From assembly GCA_963678675.1 (NCBI GenBank), contig OY783201.1, forward strand, positions 878,001-942,000: a DNA stretch of 64,000 nt, given 5' to 3'. Under the pieces are notes generated by a model. The model was not told the DNA's origin and searched no databases. It worked only from the letters and a program-made list of their open reading frames with translations. The translations under genes were made by a program, and so were the position numbers. The stretch is from Xiphydria camelus (Eukaryota; Arthropoda; Insecta; Hymenoptera; Xiphydriidae). Shown here piece after piece: positions 8,220-21,750 of this stretch (positions within the stretch are counted from its first letter, which is position 1; the number at the start of each line of letters is the position of its first letter).

Positions 8220-11200
8220 ATACGTCAACTTTCTCAGATGTGTGATTCCAAAGGCGCAATGTCCATAGTCTTGACCACATTCGTTAGATAACAATTTTGA
8301 TTGACATTTTCTCGAGTATCCCGTTATTCCTCCTCCCTTTTTCTCTCAGACCCCTCTCCATTCAATCATTTTCACGGGTGGGTAGTGTCACCGCCATCAT
8401 CATAATTACGGATCGACGCATCGAGGTCCTTCCTACATCACTCCGGAAGGAACGACCAATGAGGAAATCCCTTATCAGCTGGTCGCAACTTACATAGAAT
8501 TAATCTATTTTTAATATGGCACTGCGATGGCCTATCACCAAGCGCTATCACAACCTCCGCCGAGACGAAACGCCCCGCCGACGAGAAGGCGAACAAACTT
8601 TTCGCCAAAAAGCACCGTTTAGCCTCTCGACAGATCCGATCGGATCGCTAGACGCGGATGCAGGTGGTCGACTTCGATCGAAATCGAAATCAGATTCGCT
8701 CGACTCGTTATGTATCAGATACGCGTGGGATCGTGTGCATCCAGGTCGTGGACATTCGTACGCGAATGCCCCTCGAGCTCGGTTCGTTTTCCCCAAACTC
8801 GAAAAGTTCCGCCGATTGAACGAGGAAGCAATGCGCGCCGCGTGTCGCGAATGGCCGGCGTCGTCCGCTCGGCTCGATAAATAAGAATTAGAGACGGTGT
8901 TCGAGCAGGTGGTGCTAACTTTTAAAAGGAAAGTAAAGTAAGCTCGCCGTTTCTAATTTCTTACCCCTCGTTTTGCCCGCGCGGTCGTCTTATAATATAT
9001 TTACCTGTTTTAATGAACTTCCGTTTAATTTCGTTCCGTTCTTTCTCGAGCTAGCTCTTAATTAAAATCGTTGGATCAGCTTCGCTGGATATTCACGCGA
9101 ACGTACCGATACAACGTATACCTTCGCAGATCCCAAAAAGCAGCGGAGAAAATAATATTACCTACTACGTGTATCTGACTCTACGATCGATAAGTGATGC
9201 TACATTTAGACAGACTGCTCTTGTCATCAATTCAGAAAAGATCGGCGGAAGACGTAGTCTTTTTACTGCGCATATGTATCTCGCGCCCACTTGGATTATA
9301 AAAGCTAGACGATTAATTATAGAGTTCAAAGGCCCTTTTACCGTTCAACGACGCATTCTCGTCTCGTATCTCGCCAACGAAGATAAGATATCCCGAAGAT
9401 CTCGCGTCCATCTCCTCGCATATACATATTTACAATTTCCTTAGCCAATTCGTCGCCCGGTTACAGGAAACCTCCGGGGGGTATACAGTAATTGAAATGT
9501 TCAGAATTACCTCGAAGTCCCATTAAATTATTTTCTCTCGGCGGCTAGACAAACTCTTAGCCCCGATATTATATCCTAGCGTCACGTGGTGGTAACGGCT
9601 TCTCGCGTCGATCGTTACCACGATTATGGCCAGGATTTTGCAACAAGATACGAACGGCTTCCGGTGGAATACTCCTCGTTTGTTTTGTTGCGCGAGACGA
9701 TAAAAATATCGATCGAACGATATCTACCGTTTGGACGATTCGAGGAAAACGCGACTGCCAGCTGGAGAGAATCTCTATAGAATATCTTTGTACAGGGCGA
9801 CTCGAGAACTGATAGATAAGAGATTAAAGAAGCAAGTTATAAGAGACGTCGTTGGAGAAACGAATGATCGAACGCTTCGACCTTTGGCTTACTCTCTCAA
9901 AATGTAATACGCGGATTATTATCAATGTTCCGCGAACAGGTAATCCGTCTTATCGCGGTGCAAATTCCAAGACAACTGGTATACACCGACGCGAGCAGGT
10001 GCAACTTCGTCGTTGCAACCTCCCTGCAACCGAAAACCAATCGCTGCACCAAATATACACCCGTCTATAAATATACTTGCGGTTTTCTTTTTTCCCGTAC
10101 TCTTACTCAGCCAACAGGGCGGGCTCGGCCTCGCGTGGAGGACGACGGCCAAGGGATGGCCGTAACAAATCCTCCGCGAGTAATCGAGGTCGCGCCTCAA
10201 CCAGGTTTTACTCCGAGACACTTAACTCTATTGCGATTGGATTCTCCTCCCCGTCCTCCGAGCCCTCTGCCACTTTCTTACACGCGGGGAAACCTTATTA
10301 CGAGCGATCCGATAAAATACCTCCGTCGTGCCGTGTGTCGTAGAGATTTCGCTCGGGAAACGCCCCACTTTTAGAGCGGTCCGCGTTTGCGACTCGAGTG
10401 AATCGCAAATAGAACGAGAATTTGCTAGAATGTCCCGATTCTCGCGCGACGGAGTGACCGACGCCGCGCGACGTCTGTACCGCATGCTCGAGAATATACA
10501 TACATATCGCCGCGTGTGAAGTTGCTCGCTCGCAGGGGCAATTCTGCACCAATTTCGTCAGTCGGAGGAAAGGGGTTTGCAGAGAGCAGTCGAGATTCAC
10601 GAGAGGAGGTATCCTTGCTTGCCGCGTGAAACGGACATTTTTGGACTCGCGGTATATTCGGATACGATGCCCTTTAACACGAGTAGCGTTTCTGTAACGG
10701 TAATTTCGGGTCGCTTCGTGAATCCTATTTCTATTGCCATTAAATATTCGCAGGTGCTCCCGTTCGTCCTCTCCTCGCGCTGCCGTCAGAATTTCGACGT
10801 CTCGTACTCGTTTTGGGACAATCCGTGCAACTCGATTCTAAAAGTGCTTGAAATGTATTATACCGGTAAGTATCGAATCAAGGGGAAGAGGTCAGCGCTC
10901 AGATCCAGACTCCATCGATATTAGGAGAAACATAGCTCTCTGGGGGCCTCGTTTATAAATCTCTTAAACTCTTCGACCGATTATGTATTATATGTATGTA
11001 ATCAAATTTTGCTTTATAGATAACTACGCTTCATTAAGACACGGTAGATAAGATTAGTCTGTCGTCTCTGCTGAGGAAAATTATTAAAAATATTCATTTG
11101 ATCAGAATTAAAATAAAACATGCAAAAGACTAATAGCGATTCAATATAGTTAGGCTATTTCATCAGCTGAACTAGCTTACCATTCAAAACGCCTAAAGGT

Positions 11201-14200
11201 GACGTTTGAGATTGCACTTTTGGCGCGGAATCCACGAGTAGCAGAATTCCCAGACTGAGTCGATCAGAATTTCGAGTCGATAAAAATAATCTTCTCGATC
11301 TTGAATAATCGTTCCCGACTTCGAGCAAAAAATTAATCGTAATCGACAATGTTAATCCTCCCGCGGGTTAAACTCTGCGTCAGCCAATTTCGATTTAATC
11401 AAAGCAAAAATGGGTCGAGACAATTAGAGCCCCTCTCGAAACAATCTTCCGCGACAATCGTTCGTGCATCGAACAACCTCTTGCAATAATGACAAATACC
11501 GTTATCTATAAATAAAAGATAGCCGATGAACGATATTACGGATTCGAAGATGTCCTGAAAATTATATACGAGTCTCGTGCTTTCCGAGGTCAGAGCGAGC
11601 GATATTGAATTCTCTCGCTTTCTCAAACGCTCTCTCGGCTTCTCCCCCTTCCGCGGGCTCTACCCATTGTTATGGAATTTTTCCGGGAGAGGGGTATTTA
11701 ATTACACCCGATCTCGTCGTACGGAGAAGTTTCCGTCGATTTCGACAACCGCCATGGAAGTCGATACGGGGGGCGAAAACAGCGGAGTAGAAAAGAATGG
11801 AATCGAAGGATGCACACGCGGGCAATAATTTTCTCCCGTCCGATATTTACGTCTACGCGCAGACGGTATTTTACTCGACATTCGTTCTGGAAAGTGCCAC
11901 TCACACCCCTACACATTTTCCGTTATCCACGCACATACACATGCCATCTGTAAGTGGCATTATAGAATCGCGACATCGAAAGTATACGCGGAATGAGAGC
12001 ACGAAGAGAAAGAAAGAGAGAGAGAGAGACAGATGTAGCTCTACGGGACGAGTTTGAAACTCTCCTTTTTTCTGTTCATTCCGGCTTCCGTCTCCGCGCC
12101 CGCCGTGCTGCAGGTTTACGAGAGCCTCCGCAGCAGGGATACGGCCGCTCGTGCCTGCCCCTGAGACTGCGCGAGTGTATGGAACGACGAGCCGGCACAC
12201 TATGCGCCATGTGCAAACACCCTCGCAAAGCACTCGCCTCCGTCCCTACCAGACTCGCAGCGCAGCTTCCTCTCTTGCCGTGATATTTCATACGCGACGA
12301 AACGGCTTAACGCGTGTATACCTGCGAGCCGCTCGACATATTAATTTTCCGTTTTACGCTCCAGGGTGCGCTTCGTGTCCGCGCAAATGCGTTTCGAACC
12401 GAATTTTCATCGCGGCATTCGATGTCTACTTCGTGTAATCGCTCCGCGTCGTTACGCGAATTCATCTCGGCAGTCCCTCACGATAAATGGGTTTAGAGCG
12501 AGTCGAAGCGATGCTCGAGATGTATCCAAAGGCCGAGAACTCGAGTCGATCGCGCGACGGTCACGATTCGAAAGCTACTCGTCCGCGGCGAACGGTCTTT
12601 GACGACTTCGAAGAGCGAAAGCTCAATCTCGAGATAAAATTATAGGAGCTAACGTGAGCGCGAATCCCGTAATCTACGAGGCGTCCGCGCATATATAGAT
12701 ATAACCGCAATACCTCGAGTTTATTTACCCCCGAAGCTTTTCAGGAGAGCGAAGCGGTCTTGCCGTTTTCCGCGGGTCGAGGTAAAGTAAATAAAGCTAC
12801 GAAGAAAAATCGTACCACCCTAATCCGGGCCGCCGCTTTCCTCCGCTCGCCTCCGCCACCGCCTACCGCGTTCCCCCCGCCGCCGTCACCCTCCTACGTT
12901 GCGGGACGTGCAGAATTCGGAGGGCACTGCTCATTTGTCATCGTCAGACGTGTCACGAGATGCCTCCTCCTCGTCGCTGCGTTCACTCGCGCACACAGTT
13001 AACACTGCTAAACCAATTAAAACTATGTCGTCGAGAGTGGCGCGCGGGCAAAAGCGGCGGCGTTGCGACGCGATAGCCGTTATAGAGGGATACAACGCGC
13101 GAAAGGGAGTAAGAACGGAAACGCAAACTATATGGTGCCTCGGGAGATCGGTGGGGATGGAGCGGTTGGTACGGCGGTATACAGCACGGCGTGCAAGCCA
13201 CTCGACGCGCGACACCGGCTCCCCTATAATAAATGACGTTCCTTCTCGATAATTTATACAGGGAATCGGCGATGCGAAAATGCCGTGTTTCCTCGAGCGG
13301 CATTCATCCGCGAACCCGCGGGATTCCCTTCTTGCCGATTCTTCGTTTTCTTCGTTTCCCCTCTCGTATTCTGCCGAGCCCGAGGTCGAGTCCTCTATTT
13401 TCCGGGGGTGGGCCAGACGGCGATACTACGTAAAAAATAAGTCAACGAATGCGGTCACTCCGAAGCGGCTCTCGCGTTTTGCGCAAGAGCGGAGAGTTGC
13501 TTCGCGGTAGCGACGCAGCGGCAGTAGAAAGTGCCGCCAATGGTCAGCCGGACCTCCGGTCGGATCAATATTGTATAAGAAACGTTCGTTTCGAATGAAT
13601 CTTTTTTTTCATAGAGCTGCTCACCCAGAGTTTACATTGATATTTCTAAAATTATACCTCGAAATGTGCTCAATGTGCTGTTTTCATTACACTAACATCA
13701 TATTCTAACCGTTTTCCTTCACGAGACTCGACGCAAGTTCTATCACTTCGAACGCGAGGCGAACTACGTACGTAGTGGTATCCGATATGGTGGGGTTCGA
13801 AACCCGTCGCGCTGCAGCGACAGCTACATCTGGGGTGGTACAAGGATTCTCGTCGTTGAGTGACACGAGTATTGATGGAAACTCTTGTTGTCCGTGCGGT
13901 CATCGCTCATCCCCGTCCTGGAATCTCCTTCATCTATACCGCATCCGAAATCTCATTGCACCGCTGAAACTTTGGTAGATTCGGGACTCCTGTGTATATG
14001 TGCGCACGTGTGCCAGATATATCTATATATTCGGCAACAAGTCTCTTACACATAAGTTGCGGCGAGTCACGCGATTCGTACCAAAACGACGCTTCGGGTC
14101 GCGCAATTGCCCCCGGCAGCACTAGTTGCTCTATCAACTCGATGCAAATGGTTCGAGTTCGCCACCCTCGTCATTGTTCACCGTACTTCGTTCTTCGAGT

Positions 14201-14530
14201 TTGGCAAGTGCAAACTCGTACAATACATAGTTACACTGGTACAGGTGAATATGGGATCGCGAGTAGCGTTCGCCCTGTTCGTCGACTGTACATGCGAGTA
14301 TACGAGGCGAGGGGTCGGAAATCGAGGAACTTATTCCAATTCGTGTTATTTCGCATAAATATTTATAAGAGAATATAAATATAAAAAAATACACGTTCCG
14401 AACATTAGTAATCCCCTTCTAGCACTGCTAGAATCGTTATAGAAAAACGAGAGAAAGTGTAATAATAACGACTAGAGGACGAGAAGAAGGAAAAGTATGT
14501 CGACACTCTAACGCGAATAAGTACCTTACG
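8220..14530. other. No recognisable gene; intergenic
   Basis: Both strands contain only short frames without domain-like composition. No tRNA-type A/B boxes, transposase fragments or long inverted repeats were recognised. Low-complexity pieces include a purine-rich patch near 12000-12030 and proline-rich CCG tracts near 12835-12890. Confidence 0.5.
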
Positions 14531-14776
14531 CAATTGAAGACCTTGGAACCAGAAGGGGATAAGCCACAATTTCGTCAAACACTCGAAAACCCTTAAATAA
14601 ACATTTGCGTTACCTCTGTTCTGTTTTTAATTACATATTTCCAAACAAATGTTGACCTTATTTCCGATACAAATTAAAAACCTGGATTTCACGATTTGAG
14701 AATAAGTTAAAAATGACGTTTTCTTCAAAACTTTGTTTGGTGGCATGCCCCCTTCTGGTCCCAAGGTCTTCAATTG
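14531..14776. mobile_element. 246-bp MITE-like inverted-repeat element
   Basis: The left arm starts CAATTGAAGACCTTGGAACC and continues AGAAGGGGATAAGCCAC. The right arm, reversed, reads CAATTGAAGACCTTGGGACC then AGAAGGGGGCATGCCAC. The arms are about 37 bp with a few mismatches. The roughly 170-bp core is AT-rich with no open frame. Target duplication is not clear, so the superfamily is unassigned. Confidence 0.7.
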
Positions 14777-17700
14777 TACACGTACGCTCTTTCCATTCTT
14801 TAACCGCGAGGGCCTCCGCTTGAACGGCGTCGAAGTGGGAGGCGTGTGTACGAGAGGAAGAAGCGAGCATGTCGATCGACGTGCGGTAGAAATTCAATTT
14901 CCCGTCTATGCCGGGTGTCAACGCTTTGGGGGAAAACAACTGTCAGCCAATGCGATCTACCGAAACGAACCCGAGCTTCGCGGCAGTTTACCGGCCCGTT
15001 TCGCTCGACGCCGGCGGCAGTGGACGATCGACTTTGCAGGTTGGTTGCCACCTATCAACTCCGTACTCCGATCTGTCGACGACGGGGGTTATCCGCGTCA
15101 ATATGCAATGAAAGGAAAATGCATAACTGACTGCTGCGGGAGACAGTTTGAATAACCGGAGAATGTAGGTCGCGCTCTGACAAAAATGGGATTCCAGTCC
15201 CTATATTTGCCCTATAATATCCCCGCGTACATTTTGTAAACGACGCAAAGCAGCTTATTCATCCCGCGAGGAAGTCGCGCGAGATATGGGGGATGATTTT
15301 TCGTCCCAAGCTCATCATCGTCCCCGACGACGCTCTCTCAGCCGGAGTGGTAGTTAGGCTCGTATTACATTTACGCGATGTGCCGTATTAATTTATCATC
15401 CCATCGCGTAGCCTCTGCAAGGCTACGACGCTCGCGTTACCAGCGCTAAGGTAATTATAACTCAACTCCCGACACACGAAACTATGCAAAGCCAATCTAA
15501 TCTCGTATAGGTACGTCAGCTCCTCCAGACTTGTAGACCTTTCCTTCCGTGCATAATATATAGTGATAGATACACACATCAATACGCATATACTTATTAA
15601 AACGCACATTGAGACGTACTAGCTAAACCGACGTTATATTATTTCTATAATATTCTCAATGGCTACTCTCTCACCTGGAAAATTATCGTTCTTCTATTGG
15701 AAGGCCGCTAAACGCGTGGAAATGGTATCTGTCCGATCGCAAGTCTTCTCAGTAAAAAGTTATTGAAAATAACTTTTACACGGATGAAACTGATATTTTT
15801 TGCCTACCGCTATTGGATTCCCAGACCGCGGAAATATAGAAAATTACTACCTGCGGAAAGCCCAGTCTCCAATTTCGATCCAGACTAATCGCCGAGCCTC
15901 CGGAAAGGGTCGATTCTTATGTGCTGGGAGTCGGTAGTCGTTTTGTATGTTTTCGTGGACAGGGAATCTCTCTAATTTCACTGTGCAACAAAATTTAACT
16001 CCATACGTTTACAAGTTGCATGCAGTAACTTCCTATTGAGAAAGACGCCGATCAGATCGTTGTCATTTTCACGTTCAACAGCCGCTGAAACGTCAGAGAA
16101 GTCGATTTCGAAGCAAGCCAAACGCTATACGATCGCCCTGAGGTGCACTTGATAAAAGTATAACTCTTTAATTGCACGAAGAAGCTCTTCGGCATAAGTT
16201 CTTCCACCGCTATAACGTTGTAACTACATAATGATAGTGTGACGTCACGGGGATACCAGCCCTTACACTCCCCTCGTCACACAACTTCACGCTCTGATTA
16301 ACCTCCTCCTCCTCCTCCCTTTTATCAGCATGACGTAGTTTACGAACGAAGCCTCATGCCTTGCAAATTTACTCCACATTGAAAATTCTCTCCAGATCTC
16401 CATCTCGAATTCCTGTATGCGCATTCAATTACGGTAATCTACAGACGAGGAAAGACCTGCGTACGCTAGACACTGATATTCTATGAGAATCCACGTATAT
16501 CTAAAAAAAAATACGTCTTTTCGCTTTCGCGAACTTTCATACGCGAAGTAGTCGCGACGAGAGGGGCGAGAGATTCGTGCTCCCGAACGAATCAAATCGG
16601 ATTTTCAACGGCAGGTCACGTTCAGCGGTTGCAGGTGTACACAAACTTGGCCGGCGGCGAAGCCTATAGAGGATATCAAACTTTCGACTTGATATAATAT
16701 ATCGAACGCAACTTCTCTCCCGCCGATCGTGTCAGACCCGACTGATCAGCCCCTATTGTCATCCGGAGGCGGTTCCGACTGCGGTGTATGGGTATAGGAT
16801 CAACTCGGTACTCGCGAGGGGACGAGGGTTAAGTTGAATTAGAGGAGAAACGCCCCTGGGCGACGACAACGATATATATATATATACACGTTACATATAC
16901 CTAGCTATAGCAGAGGAACATCTAAGTGTAGTACCTATATAGATGCTAACGGGGAAGGGTATCTTTATCAAAAAATTCCGAAACTCTTCCGCTCGTCTAA
17001 AATGCGAAGCGGAAAATTTTTCAGTATAATATGCAATAACTCGACAAATGCCTTTCGATCGACTCGATGCTACATTATCGGAGCACGTACGATCTGATAT
17101 ATCGGAACAGAGCGAAGCGCTTCGACGTCGCCGGCGACAGTCGACCCTCCTTACACCGACGCATCGATGGTAGTAGTCCGTCAGGCGACCCCACGAATCG
17201 ATCACCGATCTTCGAATTCTTTCGACATCGCGCGGTTTCGCGGTCCTGAATTTCAACGCGTAGCTATGCGATTATCGAAAATAACTCTGACGGATCGCAA
17301 CGGGGTGGAGCGAGCGATCGACGCGGAGGGACAAATGGAACGCGGTATTAGATTACGGGTTGCCGAACGGAGAGGATCTCGAACGAAACGAGGGAGTCGT
17401 CCATTAAATTCGCCGAGAGTATCCCACGCGCTATTGGTAACCTAGTTATCGAGATGCGCGCCACCCTTGCCCCGGCTCGCTCTTATTCGGCTACCTGCGC
17501 GCGCGTTACGGGGTACGCTTCTCGACACTCTATATACCTATATACATATACCACCGTCACATCGTTAACTTCCTTGCGGACGGAACACGGTCGTCGCGAA
17601 CGAAGTCTTCCGCTTCCGCCTATCTGTGTATGAACGAGAGGATGTTGCCAAATCGCATTGGACGACAGAGTGGGGGTTCGTTGGCAAGCTATTCTCCGTG

Positions 17701-18400
17701 TCCATTCGTGGAACGTCGTTCGGTCCGATTTTAAGCCAAAAACAGGCGTCGAGCGACTTTCCATACGCTAGAAGGAAAAAAATTCTTCGGTTCAGATAAG
17801 TATTCGTCCACCCGTCATCTGATAAACGTCCATTTATCGGGGAAATCTCTTCGCGAGGAATCTTCGAACGATATCTATAAGCTCTCACCCTCGTCTAGCG
17901 CGAGAAACGCGCGTCTATGAATTCGTGGAATTCGGAGCTTTTTTTTTAAGAATCACGGGAAAAAAAATGCAGCGTAGCAAATATCAGCGTATTTTACGTA
18001 GTGGTATATATGTGGGCGAACGGAGCCCGACGGGATTAAATTCCAACCAGACACTTGAAAGTGACTTTCGAGGAGCACGGGGTTGGACCTGTCTGCGAGT
18101 TTGCGGTTGGTCTTGTCTGCGAAGTCGGGTGGTAGGGAATTGACGAGCGCTTTCTTCCCTATTGGAGTCTGGAAATATCGTCGATCCTACTTTCTATGCT
18201 TCCTCCCTGTGGCTGCTGGCGACTCCAATTGGAAAAGGGTGGACAGCTCCAATAAAACGAGAGAAAGAAATAGGCGAGCCCCGACGACTCGCGCGACGAA
18301 TCGATCTTAAAATTTAATTACCGATGGAAGGCATCGAAGTAGATATACATACTTGAAAGCCGGAAGGAAAATTGCCATTGAGTCGAGACACGGTTGATGA
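14777..18400. other. No recognisable gene; intergenic
   Basis: No supported exon, RNA gene or transposon was seen. A TA-dinucleotide stretch lies near 16873-16884. Short direct and inverted repeats near 18080-18235 (GTCTGCGA twice; TTGGAGTC with GACTCCAA) are too small to call. Confidence 0.45.
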
Positions 18401-18422
18401 TTTTTTTCAACAGGAACGTACG

Positions 18423-18428
18423 TTTATT
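18423..18428 (-). terminator. Distal candidate AATAAA site
   Basis: Minus-strand AATAAA in the context GCAAAATAAACGTACG. If used for the KLF transcript the 3' UTR would be about 9.2 kb. Confidence 0.25.
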
Positions 18429-18913
18429 TTGCACTGAGCAGAAATACAAGCTATTCATGAAAGATGAGGTTACAGCGGCCGCAAGCCCACCCCTCCCTTC
18501 ACCCTGCGCATTCACAAATTTTTATACTCGCTTCCCTCCTCTCCCCTTCCGCCCCGCCCGCCCGAATATAGAGCAAGATAATAATTATACATGTACATAT
18601 AATTACATTTTGTGCATGTTATCATAATTTAATATACATAGATATAATATATATATGTATATATATATTATTCTTAGAAAATAAATATATATTTCGTATC
18701 GCTTACACTCCGTCTCTTCGCATCGTCGACTTAGTCTCTCCCGTTTTATCGCGTTCGCGCGTTTAAAATGTAATTCTCCTTAAAAAATAATGAAGTTTCA
18801 GAGTGCAGCGCTGACTACGCGCGACGGCAATGAGAATTGCATACGAGAGAAAATGAAAGAAACGAAGGGGAATAAAATTGCTGCGAGGCGGATTCGAGTG
18901 GCTCATTTTTTTC

Positions 18914-18920
<7 letters not shown>

Positions 18921-18965
<45 letters not shown>
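18921..18965. repeat. (CT)n microsatellite
   Basis: About 22 uninterrupted CT units, followed by imperfect CT-rich sequence. Confidence 0.95.
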
Positions 18966-18968
<3 letters not shown>

Positions 18969-19602
18969 TCTCTCGTCCTCTTTCATTCTCTACTTCGCTC
19001 TACTCAATTCTCCTCCATTCACACCACCCTCCGCGATCTTCCTCCTCCTCTCCTCATTCGCAAGCTCTCTCGGTCATTCTTTCACACACGGGTGAACACG
19101 CCCAGGGTGCAGTTGCCGAACGCACGCGTATACGGACATCGAAGGGGTACAGTTTGCAAGCCGCGTTAATATATAAACGAACCAATCAAAGAGTATAATG
19201 ATGTCTCCGAGTTAAGGGAGGTATCGTACACTTAAAAGCATTCGCACCCGCGCACGCGAGAGTCGCACGCGTACGCACATTCAGAAGCGAGTATCCGTTT
19301 TTTTTTCTCCGCGTCGACAGAGGTTCGCCCTATACGTATGTCGCGAGTGTCGATTGCTTTTGCACTCGCTGCGTTCAATGCCCGCGTCTTTCTCTCTTTC
19401 TCGCGACCCGAGAACCTCCCGGTGGAAATAATCTTCAAAGCCTCAGTCCCGTACAGACAGAGTCAAAAGATCGAAAGACGCAGTCGCGTTTCGCTCGCTT
19501 ATTTTTTTCCTTCGCTTCGTTCCTCGAATCGTCGATTATTCCCTTTGACTCGTCGCGAAGACCGCCGAGGTTTTTTTTCATTCCACTCTCTCTTTCCCTC
19601 GC

Positions 19603-19629
19603 TATCTCTCTCTCTCTCTCTCTCTCTCT
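19603..19629. repeat. (CT)n microsatellite
   Basis: About 13 CT units in a pyrimidine-rich stretch. Confidence 0.9.
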
Positions 19630-21728
19630 ATTTCCCTCGAAATGACGCGCAATTTACATAAAAACATTATCATTCGGACGATGTTTTCCTTAGAGACAAG
19701 AGGGAGACTGTTCGACCACCGAGTCGACACTCGGCTCGGCTCGCGTTCTTCTGATTAAAAAAGCGATGAATTAAAAATCCCTCTTTACGGTCGAGCGAGC
19801 GAGTGTTCGTGAGACCGGGGTGACGTGCATAAAGACGAGATCAGAAATGAAAAGCGATGACCTGGAAAAAAGCGATTCTTCATTGCCGACGATTATACCA
19901 CTAACGGGGGATACAAAAATTCGCCGACGTTCCTATTGCATTCGACTTCGTCGATCTGTTTGGTTGACTAGGTAATACAAGTTTGTACGCGCGTTTGTAT
20001 TTCATATTTCTACACGTTCGAATCGCTTCTTTCTGGATAGCATAAGAAAAACACCATGGAAAAAACGCCGCCCCGCCTAAAATTAGCAACGGCCGAATCG
20101 GTCGTCGAACAATCGAACGAGATACATCCAGCAGCGAAGAGCCTACTCGGTCGGAGTACGGGGAGAACGCTTCCGCGATCGATCGAGAAGATGACAAAGG
20201 GCGAGTAAGGGGAGGAGAAGGTGGAGGAAGAGAAAAAGAGAAATCGCGCGCGCGTTCGAATGCGTGCAGAGGTATACAATGCTCGTTCTCTGCGATTAGA
20301 GGACTTTCTGTTTTTCTTTCTCCCCTTCTTCGCTCTCCCCCTCACCCTCTCTCTCTCTCTCTCTCGCTCTCCCGTTCCCTCTAATCCCGTGCAAATAGTA
20401 AAAATAAATTCTGTGCCTCGCGCGCGCTCCGAAATCCGACCTCGGCGCCGCCGAGCGATTTCCTCAGGTTCGCCGGTATATGCGATAACGTCCCGCGCTC
20501 GTCTCCACTCTCGTTGGGGGTGTGTGTATACATTGGCGCACATCGAAAAGGATTTATCGCAAAAAATGCGGAAGAACATTTTTGTTACCATTAATAATTT
20601 CCATTTATATGCTTAATAATAATAATTAGAATATTACAAGTAATTCGTTACGAGCTATGTTAAATTTACTCCCGCGTCGTTCTCTCACTTTGTACAATTA
20701 AAACGATACAATGGTAATTGATGTATGTAATAATTTCGTATTTCTAGTCAATAATTTATATAAAAACATTCGCACGGGTCGCAGCTCATTTGATTCGCTT
20801 CACTTTCTCGCCCGTTCTCTTGTACACGCTGACGCGAACGCACGCGTGCGCATACGTACATGCAAACATTCTTTACGCGTACACGGTAAGTTTGATTTTA
20901 ATACGTTTTTCTCCAAAACACTTCCTCTCCCGCGCGCGAACACACTCCCTCTTTCTCCGTTGCTCGTCCGCTCGCGAGACTAAGAAAAATACACCCACCG
21001 CTCTCCTCGAATATGTACAGTAAAATGTGCTAAATCTCTCTTTTTCCGCGCGCGACGAGAAATATGATAAAACTCGGAACGCCGAGGTAATCCAGCGGTT
21101 TTTATCGCTTCAAAAGCCATTCCGACGGCAATTACTTTGACATCTTGAGTTTCATCGGGTTTCTCGTGGGAGAAATACATAGTAGCGTTGTGTGACGTGT
21201 AGAGCTTTACAGTTGCATTGTACGGGAGAATTAAGGGGGTGGGGGCAGGTGAGGTAGGACAGGTACGAGGCTCGTTGGGAGGTACATGACAGGCGGAGGG
21301 AAAAGTTATTACAATTTCGCGAAACAAATTGCATATAGAAATTTGATGCTATTTCCTTTTTTATTAAATTCCCCCCTGACTCCTCGAAAGTACGCGTCGC
21401 GCGTGAATCCGTACGATTCCTACACGATCGCAGTGAGTGGAACGTGCTTGCTGGGAGCTACCACACATTCGACACTCTTTTCGTGCTTCTTAGAACTTAT
21501 CACGCCTACATATTAGACCCGACGGATAGGCTTGCAATAAACGGCTTCATTAGGCGAGCGATCCGCGCTTATTCTCGAGAGACGGAGATGGTGCGAACGG
21601 GGTGGAAGCGCAAACGGAAGAGGGACGCCACCGCGGAGTTAAGCCGATCCTATCCACCGAATAATCTCACGAGACGAATTCACGTGTCGCGAATGAAAAG
21701 TCGCTCCGACTTTAATTTGTATTTCCAC

Positions 21729-21750
21729 GCGACGACGACGACGACGACGC
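21729..21750. repeat. (ACG)n microsatellite
   Basis: Seven perfect GAC/ACG units. The threonine run it appears to encode on the plus strand is a by-product of the repeat. Confidence 0.9.

Noticed and set aside
13785..13812. GGTTCGAAACC resembling a tRNA B box
   Set aside because: It is a palindrome with no acceptor stem, A box or anticodon arm at the right distance; other TTCGAA sites (33115, 34621, 53168) also fail.
14417..14433. 17-bp palindrome TTCTAGCACTGCTAGAA, heat-shock-element-like
   Set aside because: Spacing does not fit nTTCnnGAAn arrays and there is no nearby gene start.
20010..20591. 193-codon minus-strand frame with GERERERERV
   Set aside because: The charged run is a translated CT microsatellite; the rest has no family resemblance.
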